A stretch of 52,689 bases of DNA from Panacagrimonas sp052386745 (lineage in GTDB: Bacteria > Pseudomonadota > Gammaproteobacteria > Nevskiales > Nevskiaceae), in contig JBQTJW010000033.1 of assembly GCA_052386745.1 (NCBI GenBank), positions 1-52,689 on the forward strand, read 5' to 3'. Shown piece after piece: positions 39,141-47,219 of the stretch (the stretch's first letter is position 1; every line of letters begins with the position of its first letter). The position numbers were made by a program, and so were the translations under genes. The notes beneath the pieces were generated by a model, which was not told where the DNA came from, did not search any database, and saw nothing but the letters and a program-made list of their open reading frames with translations.

Positions 39141-40070
39141 ATGCGTTCGCGTCCGGTCACCTGGATCACCCATCCTTCGTCCCTGCTGCACGACATGGGG
39201 CCTGGCCACCCCGAAAGTCCGCAGCGCCTGCAGGCCATCGAGAATCGCCTCTGGGCGGCCGGGATGATGGATATCCTGCGCCGCGAGGAAGCCCCGCCGG
39301 CCACGGTCGAGCAACTGGCGCGGGTTCACGCGCCGGCCATGATCGAGTCGCTGATGAAGGCCGATCTCGGTGCCGGCCCCCGCGCCATCGATGATGACAC
39401 CGTGCAGGCCGAGCACACCCTGCCTGCCGCCCTGCACGCGGCCGGGGCCGTGGTGCGGGGCGTGGAACGGGTGCTGTCCGACCAGGCCAGCCTTGCCTTC
39501 TGCGCGGTGCGCCCGCCCGGCCATCACGCCGAGCGCGACCGCGCCATGGGTTTCTGCTTCTTCAACAACGTGGCGGTGGGCGCAGCGCACGCGCTCGCGC
39601 TCGGCCTGAAGCGCGTCGCCATCCTGGATTTCGACGTGCACTACGGCAACGGCACGGCCCACATTTTCCGCGACGACCCGCGGGTCTGGATGTATTCCAC
39701 CTACCAGCATCTTCTCTATCCGCGTTGGCCGGGCGCGCCGCTCTCGCCACATCTGGTGGACGCGCCGCTGCGGGCCTTCAGCGGCAGCGAGGCGTTCCGG
39801 GCGGCGGTGACCCAGCACTGGCTGCCAGCGCTGACGATCCAGCAACCTCAGCTCATCCTGGTCTCGGCCGGGTTCGATGCGCATGCGCAGGACCCGCTCA
39901 GCGACCTGCGCCTGGGGTACGAGGACTATCACTGGATCGGCGAGGTGATCCGCAACCTGGCCTCCGACCATTGCGAAGGGCGCGTGGTGGCGACCCTGGA
40001 AGGCGGCTACGACCTGCACGCGCTGCCGCGCAGCGTGGAATGCTTTCTTCAGCCCTTCGTGGGCCTGTGA
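39141..40070 (+). CDS. Histone deacetylase family protein (acetoin utilisation/AcuC-like)
   Basis: A 309-residue zinc-dependent amidohydrolase of the arginase/deacetylase fold. Active-site residues are all visible: the His pair in PPGHHAERD, FFNNVAVGA, the zinc ligands Asp and His in LDFDVHYGNGT, the second Asp in SAGFDAHAQDP, and the LEGGYDLHAL loop with the catalytic-site glycines. Bacterial members deacetylate protein lysines, polyamines or small molecules. GAGGAG lies six bases before the ATG; a TACCCT-TGC -10-like hexamer lies at 39089-39094. A Pat-like acetyltransferase begins only 19 bp downstream, suggesting that the two oppose each other on the same targets. Confidence 0.94.
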   Translation: MRSRPVTWITHPSSLLHDMGPGHPESPQRLQAIENRLWAAGMMDILRREEAPPATVEQLARVHAPAMIESLMKADLGAGPRAIDDDTVQAEHTLPAALHAAGAVVRGVERVLSDQASLAFCAVRPPGHHAERDRAMGFCFFNNVAVGAAHALALGLKRVAILDFDVHYGNGTAHIFRDDPRVWMYSTYQHLLYPRWPGAPLSPHLVDAPLRAFSGSEAFRAAVTQHWLPALTIQQPQLILVSAGFDAHAQDPLSDLRLGYEDYHWIGEVIRNLASDHCEGRVVATLEGGYDLHALPRSVECFLQPFVGL

Positions 40071-40089
40071 GCGCGGTGCCCTCCCGCCC

Positions 40090-42414
40090 ATGACCACCCG
40101 CAATCTCGAGTTCCTGCTCACCCCGCGCGCGCTCGTCTGGCTGGGGCGCCCCAGCGGGCGGGTGCAGATTGCCCAGTTCGACATGCGGCTGGCGAATCCG
40201 CCGCTGCCGTTTCACCACTGGGAAGACCACATTCCCGCCAACGCGGCGCTGCCGACCGGCACGCTCGCCGTCATCGCCGCCGAGGCCTTCGCGGCGCCCG
40301 ACACGGTGCGCCGGCTCGGACAGCTCGGCTGCCGCGCGCTGCTCTGGGCCCTGCCCGAAGCCCCGGACCACGAGGTCCTTGCGGCCGCCGGCGAACATAC
40401 CGTGCGCATCCTGGGACCGCGCAGCGTCGGGCTGGCGCACCAGTCGGGGCTCAATCTGTCCAGCCTGGTCCAGACGCCGCTGCCGGGATCGCTGGCGCTG
40501 ATCGTGCAATCCCAGTCCGTGGCCGCCACGGCCGTGGACTGGGCCTGCGGCAGGAACATCGGGTTTTCCTGGGTGGCCGCCACCGGCGGCGAGTGCGACG
40601 TGGATGTCTCCGATCTCCTCGACTACGCCGCACTCGACCGCAACACGCGCGCGGTTGCCGTCGAAGTGGGCAGGATCCGCGGTGCCCGCAAGTTCATGTC
40701 GGCCGCCCGCGCCTGCGCGCGCGCCAAGCCCACCGTGATCCTGCAGACGCGACAGGCGGCCGGCTGCGGGCCGGGCGCGGACCCCGTGCGCTCGGCCGCC
40801 TTCGCACGTGCCGGCCTGGTGGAAGTGCCCGACCTGCCCGGCCTGTTCGACGCCATCACCGCCCTGCAGCGCCTGCCCGCGATGGACCGTGGACAGGTGC
40901 TGGTGGCGGCCAACAGCGCCGCGGTCTGTGCGCTGACGGCCGACGCCGTGTTGCGCCAAGGGCTCCGGCTGGCTGAGCTGGACGAGCCGTGCCGGTCGCG
41001 CATCTCGGCCCTGCTGCCCGACGCGCGTTTCCGCCAGGGCGCGGTGGACCTAGGCGAGCCCGACGCGGAGCAGATGCTGGCAGCCCTGGGCATCCTCAAG
41101 GAATGGCCGGGCAAGGACGCGCTGATCTTTGCGCGCAGCCCCGTCGCCGGGTACCCGCACCTGCCACTGGCCAACGCCCTGGCCAGGGCCAAGCTCGGGC
41201 CGCAGGTGCTCACCGTGTGGCTCGGCCTGGAGTCGGCAGCGCCGGCGCGCCGGCTGAGCGCAGGCGCTGGGCAGTCGGTCTTCACCTCGCCCCAGGCCGC
41301 CGCGCGCGCCATCCGCTACCGCTGGGAATACGCCTGCAACCGCGAACTGCTGACGCAGACGCCGCCGCCTACGGACCTGCGGAACCTGCACCCGGACGAT
41401 GTCGCCCGCCGGCTGCGCGAGCAGCTCGATGCCGGCGGCGCCGGCCCGGCCGCTGCCCTGGAACTGCTCACGGCCTACGGCATCCCGCGGGCGTTTCGCC
41501 GTCCGGCGCAGGGGCTGGAGCTGGACCTGCGCCTGCAGCGGCACCCTGAACTCGGCATGCATCTGCGGCTGCAGGTCGGCGGCTGCGCAACGCAGATGGC
41601 CACCGGCCCGGCGCCTGTCCACGGCTTCGTGCCCATGGACGTCCCCATTGCCACGCGCCTGCTGCATGCCGCCGGCATCACCGCGGACGGCGCCGTGGAA
41701 GCGCGCGACCTTGCCGCCGCGCGCGAGGCGCTGATCCGGCTGGCGCAGCTGGCCATGGACCAGCCGCTGGTGGAACTGCTTGCCGTGCGCCTGATCGTTC
41801 GTGCCGGCAGGGCTCGCGCCCTCAAGGAGGCGCGGCTGCGGCTCACCGCCACGCCGCCGGCGGAACGGGCGCGACTCGCGCTCGCACCCTACCCCGCCCA
41901 CCACGCCAGGCGGGTGGTGCTGGGGAAGGGCGCAAGCTACGAGCTGCGGCCGGTGCGTCCCCAGGACGAGCCGGAGGTGATCGAACTGCTGCAAAGCCTG
42001 GACGCCGCCTCGGTGCGTCTGCGCTTCTTCTCGCCCATCCGCCATTTCTCCCACACGATGGCGGCACGCATGACGCAGATCGACTACGACCGGGAGTTCG
42101 CGCTCGTGGTGTACGGCAAGGGCGGCGAAGGCCCCCTGCTGGCCATCGGCACCCTGGTTGCCGATCCGGACGGGCGCTCCGCCGAGTTTGCCCTGCTCGT
42201 CCACCCGGCTTACAAGCGCAAGGGCCTGGGGCGGCTGCTGCTGTCGGCATTCGTGGCGCAGGCGCGCAGGAAGAACGTGGACTGCGTATGGGGCATCGTG
42301 CTGCCCGAGAACATCGGCATGCTGAGCCTGGCGCGGGATCTCGGATTCGCGGTGCGGGTGGACCCGGAAGAGCGCAACTGCATGCGCGTGGAACTGCTCA
42401 CGAGCACGGCCTGA
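40090..42414 (+). CDS. Pat/YfiQ-like protein acetyltransferase with NDP-forming acyl-CoA synthetase-like domain
   Basis: A 774-residue two-part protein. The N-terminal ~600 residues resemble the NDP-forming acyl-CoA synthetase (succinyl-CoA ligase-like) region of bacterial Pat, here degenerate. The SHTG catalytic His motif is replaced by a segment reading ADPVRSAAFARAGLVEV, and the ATP-grasp part is shortened relative to Salmonella Pat (886 residues). The C-terminal GNAT domain from about residue 620 has the Pat hallmark MTQIDYDREFALVV and an acetyl-CoA loop in YKRKGLGRLL. It therefore probably acetylates lysines, with the N-terminal part acting as a regulatory sensor. It directly follows a deacetylase-family gene (19-bp gap), presumably in one transcript. 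Confidence 0.88.
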   Translation: MTTRNLEFLLTPRALVWLGRPSGRVQIAQFDMRLANPPLPFHHWEDHIPANAALPTGTLAVIAAEAFAAPDTVRRLGQLGCRALLWALPEAPDHEVLAAAGEHTVRILGPRSVGLAHQSGLNLSSLVQTPLPGSLALIVQSQSVAATAVDWACGRNIGFSWVAATGGECDVDVSDLLDYAALDRNTRAVAVEVGRIRGARKFMSAARACARAKPTVILQTRQAAGCGPGADPVRSAAFARAGLVEVPDLPGLFDAITALQRLPAMDRGQVLVAANSAAVCALTADAVLRQGLRLAELDEPCRSRISALLPDARFRQGAVDLGEPDAEQMLAALGILKEWPGKDALIFARSPVAGYPHLPLANALARAKLGPQVLTVWLGLESAAPARRLSAGAGQSVFTSPQAAARAIRYRWEYACNRELLTQTPPPTDLRNLHPDDVARRLREQLDAGGAGPAAALELLTAYGIPRAFRRPAQGLELDLRLQRHPELGMHLRLQVGGCATQMATGPAPVHGFVPMDVPIATRLLHAAGITADGAVEARDLAAAREALIRLAQLAMDQPLVELLAVRLIVRAGRARALKEARLRLTATPPAERARLALAPYPAHHARRVVLGKGASYELRPVRPQDEPEVIELLQSLDAASVRLRFFSPIRHFSHTMAARMTQIDYDREFALVVYGKGGEGPLLAIGTLVADPDGRSAEFALLVHPAYKRKGLGRLLLSAFVAQARRKNVDCVWGIVLPENIGMLSLARDLGFAVRVDPEERNCMRVELLTSTA

Positions 42415-42498
42415 ATGTGCGGCGGTGCCTGCGCCTGAACGGTCGGCATCCCGTCACCCGGACGAGCGCGGCGAGCAGGCAGGGGGCGCATTCGCCGG

Positions 42499-42504
42499 TA
42501 AACT
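42499..42504 (+). promoter_or_regulatory. Putative -10 of hemE
   Basis: TAAACT followed by TGCGG lies 30 bp upstream of the hemE ATG in a 120-bp gap; CAGGCA 17 bp upstream is a weak -35 (3 of 6). Confidence 0.4.
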
Positions 42505-42534
42505 TGCGGACTGGATCACCGCTCGCCGCGCCAC

Positions 42535-43596
42535 ATGAGAAGTTTGCAGAACGACCGTTTCCTTCGCGCCCTGAAGCGGCAGCCCGTGGACCGCACGCCG
42601 GTGTGGATGATGCGCCAGGCCGGCCGCTACCTGCCCGAGTACCGCGCCAGCCGGGCCAAGGCCGGCGATTTCATGTCGCTCTGCCGCAACGCGGACCTGT
42701 GCTGCGAAGTCACCCTGCAGCCGCTGGAGCGCTTCGCCCTGGACACGGCAATCCTGTTCTCCGACATCCTCACCATCCCCGACGCCATGGGCCTGGGCCT
42801 GCGCTTCGTGGAGGGCGAAGGCCCGGTGTTCGACCGCCCCGTGCGCACTTTGGAGGCCATGCGCAATCTCGCGGCGCCGGACCCCGAAACCGAGCTGCGC
42901 TACGTGATGAACGCCGTGCGCACCATCCGCGCCGCGCTAGGCGAGCGCATGCCGCTGATCGGCTTTGCCGGCAGCCCCTGGACGCTGGCCACCTACATGG
43001 TGGAAGGCCGCGGCGGCCACGACTTTGCCGTGGTCAAGAAGCTGATGCTCGACGAGCCCGAGGCGTTCGAGCGCATGCTGGACGTGCTTGTGGAATCGGT
43101 CTCGACCTACCTGGCGGCGCAGCACGCCGCCGGGGCGGACGCGCTGATGGTGTTCGACACCTGGGGCGGCGTGCTGTGGCCCGAAGCCTACGCCCGGTTC
43201 TCGCTGCGGCCGATGCAGCGCATCGTCGATCGGCTCCGGCTGCTGGCGCCGGACGTGCCGGTCATCCTGTTCACCAAGAACGGCGGCCAGCACCTGGAAC
43301 AGATGGCCGACACGGGCTGTGCCGCGCTGGGCGTGGACTGGACCACGTCGCTGGCCAGCGCGCGCAGCCGCGTTGGCAATCGCGTGGCGCTACAGGGCAA
43401 CCTGGACCCCGTCACCCTGTTCGCCAGGCCCGCGCGAATCCGCGAGGAAACGGCCCGCGTATTGCGTGAATACGGGCACGGCCCGGGACTGGTGTTCAAC
43501 CTCGGTCACGGCATTCTTCCGCAGACGCCGCCCGAGCATGCCGCCGCCATGATCGAAGCCGTGCACGAATTCTCGCCCGCATACCACCGGGGCTGA
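42535..43596 (+). CDS. hemE: Uroporphyrinogen decarboxylase
   Basis: Removes the four acetate carboxyls of uroporphyrinogen III to give coproporphyrinogen III in haem synthesis; cytoplasmic. The 353-residue protein matches UroD throughout. The opening PVWMMRQAGRYLPEYR contains the active-site Arg residues. Further on are the catalytic Asp in ILFSDILTIPDAMG, GFAGSPWTLATYMVEG, and the C-terminal GHGILPQTPPEHAAAMIEAVH. The start at 42535 gives the conserved short N-terminus. It precedes an acyltransferase gene by 28 bp. Confidence 0.98.
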   Translation: MRSLQNDRFLRALKRQPVDRTPVWMMRQAGRYLPEYRASRAKAGDFMSLCRNADLCCEVTLQPLERFALDTAILFSDILTIPDAMGLGLRFVEGEGPVFDRPVRTLEAMRNLAAPDPETELRYVMNAVRTIRAALGERMPLIGFAGSPWTLATYMVEGRGGHDFAVVKKLMLDEPEAFERMLDVLVESVSTYLAAQHAAGADALMVFDTWGGVLWPEAYARFSLRPMQRIVDRLRLLAPDVPVILFTKNGGQHLEQMADTGCAALGVDWTTSLASARSRVGNRVALQGNLDPVTLFARPARIREETARVLREYGHGPGLVFNLGHGILPQTPPEHAAAMIEAVHEFSPAYHRG

Positions 43597-43624
43597 TCGC
43601 GCAGGAAGACTCACGGAACCACGC

Positions 43625-44560
43625 ATGATTTCCATTCTGTTGCCGGGCTGGGTGGTTGGAATCGTCACGTTCACGCTGATGCTGGCGGTGCTGCTGTTCT
43701 GGGGCCTCCTGATCTTCGTGCCGGTCATGCTGCTGAAGATCCTGCTCCCGGTGCCCGCCGTGCAGGGCCTGCTGTCGAAGCTGCTGGTGGGCATCGCCAG
43801 CCAGTGGGTGGCGTCGAACCAGCTGGTGTTCCGCCTCATGCACGCGCCGGCCTGGCAGGTGGACTACTGCGCCAGCCTGGATCCGCGCAAGAGCTACCTG
43901 CTGGTGTGCAACCACCAGTCCTGGGCCGACATCCTGATCCTGTTCGACCTGCTGCACGGGCGCTCGCCGTTCCTGCGCTTCTTCCTGAAGCAGGAGCTGA
44001 TCTGGATTCCCCTGGTGGGCATCATCTGCTGGGCGCTGGACATGCCGTTCATGAAGCGGCACTCGCGCGAGGCCCTGCTGGCCAACCCGGACCTGCGGCA
44101 CGAAGACCTGGAAACCACCCGGCGCTTCTGCGAGAAGTACCGCGACCACCCGATCACCGCGGTGAATTTCCTGGAAGGCACGCGCTTCACCCCGGCCAAG
44201 CGCGCCGCCAGCCGCTCGCCCTACCGGCACCTGCTGCGGCCCAAGGCGGCCGGCATGTCGTTCATGCTCAATGCCATGGGCGAGCAGTTCGGCGGCATCA
44301 TCGATGTGACCCTGGCCTACCAACCCAGCCGCAAGGCGCTGTTGTGGAGCTGGCTGTGCGGCGAGCAGAGCGGCCTGTCGGTGCACGTGGACCACGTGCC
44401 CATTCCCGCGGACCTGGTCCGTGGCGATTTCGAGTCGGACGCCGCGTTCCGGGCGCGGTTCAGGGGATGGGTCACCGGCATGTGGACGCGCAAGGACGCG
44501 CAGCTGGAGCGCATGCTGAACGACGCCGGGCAGACGCAGACCACGGCGCACCAGATCTAA
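43625..44560 (+). CDS. YihG-like lysophospholipid acyltransferase
   Basis: A 311-residue membrane acyltransferase of the PlsC superfamily, closest in layout to YihG, which transfers acyl chains to lysophosphatidic acid. Two N-terminal helices (IVTFTLMLAVLLFWGLLIFVP and following) precede the catalytic block: the HX4D motif in CNHQSWADILIL near residue 93 and the FLEGTRFT motif near residue 185. The substrate region is RSPYRHLLRPKAAG. Acyl donor is unknown. The next gene, an MFS transporter, starts 24 bp later, so co-transcription is likely, although no functional link is obvious. Confidence 0.9.
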   Translation: MISILLPGWVVGIVTFTLMLAVLLFWGLLIFVPVMLLKILLPVPAVQGLLSKLLVGIASQWVASNQLVFRLMHAPAWQVDYCASLDPRKSYLLVCNHQSWADILILFDLLHGRSPFLRFFLKQELIWIPLVGIICWALDMPFMKRHSREALLANPDLRHEDLETTRRFCEKYRDHPITAVNFLEGTRFTPAKRAASRSPYRHLLRPKAAGMSFMLNAMGEQFGGIIDVTLAYQPSRKALLWSWLCGEQSGLSVHVDHVPIPADLVRGDFESDAAFRARFRGWVTGMWTRKDAQLERMLNDAGQTQTTAHQI

Positions 44561-44584
44561 AAAAGCGGCACAGGGAGCGGAACG

Positions 44585-45895
44585 ATGCTGGGCTTTTCGC
44601 GTTACCAATGGACGGTTCTGTTCGCCGCCTGGCTGGGCTGGGGCTTCGACGTGTTCGACGGCCTGCTGTTCAACTACGTAGCGCCCAACTGCGTGCCCAC
44701 CCTGCTCGGGCTGGAAATCGGGTCGGCCGCCGCCAAGCAGGCCACCATCTACTGGACCGGCCTGCTCACCGCCGTGCTGCTGATCGGCTGGGCGGTGGGC
44801 GGCATCGGGTTCGGCTGGCTGTGCGACCGCATCGGCCGCAAGCGCACCCTGCTGCTCACCATGCTGATGTACGCCCTGGGCACCTTCAGCTGCGCGTTCG
44901 CCACCAGCATGGAAATGCTGCTGGCGTTCCGCGTCATCACCTCGCTGGGCATCGGCGGCGAATGGGCCGCGGGCGCATCGATGGTGGCGGAGGTGGTGCC
45001 GGAAAATAAGCGCGTGGAGGCCGGCGCGCTGCTCTACACCTCGGCGCCCATGGGCCTGTTCCTGGCCACGTTCGTCAACCTGCAGGTGGCGGGAAAATGG
45101 TTCCCGGACGACCCGTCCATGTCCTGGCGCTACGTGTTCCTGTTCGGCCTGCTGCCGGCCATCGTCGCCTTCCTGATCCGCTTCTTCGTCAAGGAGCCGG
45201 AGCGCTGGCAGAAGGCCGTGGCCGGGTCCGCGCCGCCCAGCCTGATGGAGCTGTTCTCGCCTTCGTTCCGCATGGCCACGCTGTCCGGCCTGCTGATGTC
45301 CATCGTCTGCCTGCTGATGTGGTGGAGCAACAACGCCTTCATCCCGCTGGTGTCCACCGGCCTTGCGCACACGCAGGCGGCGCTGGACGGGCTGGACAAG
45401 ACCGCCACGCAGCGCCTGGTGGAGAGCTGGAAGGCCACCGGCACCAACTATTTCAACCTGGGCGGGCTGATCGGCACGCTGCTGACCATTCCCGCCTCCA
45501 AGCTGCTGGGGCGCCGGCCCATGTTCGCGCTCTACTTTGCCGGCTCGGCGGCGGCGATCTTCGCCACCTACGGGCTCGACCTGGACCCGCAGGCGCGCCT
45601 GGCGATGTACTTCGTGATCGGCCTCACCGTGTTCGGCGTGTTCGGCAGCTTCACCTACTACCTGCCGGAACTGTTCCCGACCCGCCTGCGCGGCACCGGC
45701 AGCGGCTTCTGCTACAACTTCGGCCGCGTGATCGCCTCGGGCGGGCCGTTCCTGGTGGGCTACATCGCGAGCCAGGGCGCCAACGCGTTTTCCACGGCGC
45801 TGACCATCCTGTTCTACGTCGGCTTCATCCCCCTTGCCGGGCTGCTGCTGATGCCCTGGGTGATCGAGACGCGCGACCGCAAGCTGGTCGACTGA
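44585..45895 (+). CDS. MFS transporter (AAHS/sialate-symporter-like)
   Basis: A 436-residue, 12-helix major facilitator in the aromatic acid/sialate H+ symporter group. Diagnostic features are the charged residues in helix 1 (WLGWGFDVFDGLLFNYV), the loop motif GWLCDRIGRKRTL, the RVITSLGIGGEWAAGASMVAE segment in helices 4-5, and the late YYLPELFPTRLRGTGSGFCYNFGR motif. These proteins import organic or aromatic acids with protons; the actual substrate is unknown. AGGGAG lies seven bases upstream of the ATG. Its end is 45 bp from the end of the convergent TIGR03032 gene, with no obvious terminator between them. Confidence 0.9.
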   Translation: MLGFSRYQWTVLFAAWLGWGFDVFDGLLFNYVAPNCVPTLLGLEIGSAAAKQATIYWTGLLTAVLLIGWAVGGIGFGWLCDRIGRKRTLLLTMLMYALGTFSCAFATSMEMLLAFRVITSLGIGGEWAAGASMVAEVVPENKRVEAGALLYTSAPMGLFLATFVNLQVAGKWFPDDPSMSWRYVFLFGLLPAIVAFLIRFFVKEPERWQKAVAGSAPPSLMELFSPSFRMATLSGLLMSIVCLLMWWSNNAFIPLVSTGLAHTQAALDGLDKTATQRLVESWKATGTNYFNLGGLIGTLLTIPASKLLGRRPMFALYFAGSAAAIFATYGLDLDPQARLAMYFVIGLTVFGVFGSFTYYLPELFPTRLRGTGSGFCYNFGRVIASGGPFLVGYIASQGANAFSTALTILFYVGFIPLAGLLLMPWVIETRDRKLVD

Positions 45896-45940
45896 AAAGG
45901 CAGGCGTCGGCGCGGGTGACATGGGTGCGCCCGGAACCGC

Positions 45941-47029
45941 TCAGGAACGCGCCTGCGCGCTCCATTGCCTGTCGTGCCCGTCCACTTCCAGCCAGACGCG
46001 GTGGCGGATTTCCTCGGTCTTGAAGCCCAGCGCCTTGGGCCGCAGCACCCCGGGCAGCGCGACCACGTCGTAGATTTCCTCTACCGCGCCTTCGATGCGC
46101 AGCCAGTGGCGCACCTCGCCCGAGGCCAGGTCCACCACCTGCAGGCCGCAGCGCGGCGTGGCCTTGTTCCCGGCGAGCTTCTCGTGCAGCGCCAGGCCGG
46201 CGAAGGTCTTTTCGTGGCGGGCCTTGGACAGGCCGATTACCGCGCTGTCCCCGGCAAACGCGAGGCCGCGGCCGTAGCCCGGGCAGAACGCCACCGGCTC
46301 GAACCGTCCCTTGGCCGTGTCCACCTGCCCGAACTGGCCGTTGCCCGAGTCGATCAGCCACAGCCTGCCACGGTGCATGCGTGGCGAATGCGGCATGGAA
46401 AAGCCGCTGGCGATGATTTCATTGGCGGGGATGTCGATCACGCAGCCGCCGTCGCGGCGGCGGTCGCGCCAGCCGTCGGCGGTGTCGGTGGTGCTGCACG
46501 CGGTGGCGTAGCGCGCGCGCCCGTTCTCCAGGGCCAGGCCATTCAGGTGGCAGCGGTCCTCGGCCGCAAGCTCGCTCACGAACGGCGGCCGCCACAGCGG
46601 CTCAAAATTGCGCCGCTCGCTCAAGGTTCCCAGGCACGAGAACAGCGTGCTGATGAACACCAGGCGACCGTCCGCGTCCACTGCCAGGTCGTGCACGTCC
46701 ACGTCGCCGGTGGTGTGGCCGGTGCGCGGAACGAACAGGCGATCGAAACCGGCATCGTCCGCGCCCGGCGCCACGGCGTTTTCCAGGCGCCACAGCTGGA
46801 AGGCCGAGGCCAGCCACAGCGTCTGCGTGTCCGTCCACAGGCCCATGCAGCGGTTGAAGGTGCGCTCGAAAATGGACAGCTGCCCATCCGGCTTGAGGCC
46901 AATCAGGAACAGCTTGCCGGACTGGTAGCAGCTCACGGCCAGGCTCAGGCGCTGCTCCGCGAGCCAGGCAGGAAAGTGGCGGGAGCTGTCGATCGACAGC
47001 GCGAGGGGAGGCGTCGGGGTTGAATTCAT
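45941..47029 (-). CDS. TIGR03032 family protein
   Basis: Function unknown. The 362-residue protein belongs to the TIGR03032 (DUF4915-like) family, probably a six-bladed-type propeller judging by repeated short strands. Recognisable segments are SCYQSGKLFLIG, FERTFNRCMGLW, WLASAFQLWRLEN, the DVDVHDLAVDADGRLVFISTLFSCL motif and CHLNGLALENG.ARYATACSTTDTADGWR, which is the family's strongest block. SGFSMPHSPRMHRGRLWL follows. No signal peptide is seen, so it is probably cytoplasmic. It is on the same strand as the giant repeat gene, whose end is 190 bp upstream; that gap holds no recognisable gene or terminator. Confidence 0.88.
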   Translation of the reverse strand: MNSTPTPPLALSIDSSRHFPAWLAEQRLSLAVSCYQSGKLFLIGLKPDGQLSIFERTFNRCMGLWTDTQTLWLASAFQLWRLENAVAPGADDAGFDRLFVPRTGHTTGDVDVHDLAVDADGRLVFISTLFSCLGTLSERRNFEPLWRPPFVSELAAEDRCHLNGLALENGRARYATACSTTDTADGWRDRRRDGGCVIDIPANEIIASGFSMPHSPRMHRGRLWLIDSGNGQFGQVDTAKGRFEPVAFCPGYGRGLAFAGDSAVIGLSKARHEKTFAGLALHEKLAGNKATPRCGLQVVDLASGEVRHWLRIEGAVEEIYDVVALPGVLRPKALGFKTEEIRHRVWLEVDGHDRQWSAQARS

Positions 47030-47219
47030 CCGCCAAACCTTACGCGGATGAGGCCATCACGACCATCGACCGAGAATGCCTCCCAACGCCAAGTGGGCTC
47101 TGTCGACCGCTGAACGCGGGCCGCGATCCGGACGCTTTCGCGGCTCCGCGACGGGTGGAGAGGCGAGCCGATGACGCAATCTGCCGATCTCGACTTCGCT
47201 CCGCTGACACCGTAGGCAA

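Noticed and set aside
43496..45922. Long minus-strand open frame (808 codons) opposite hemE, acyltransferase and MFS genes
   Set aside because: Antisense shadow of three convincing genes, Gln/His/Arg-rich, with no recognisable motif.
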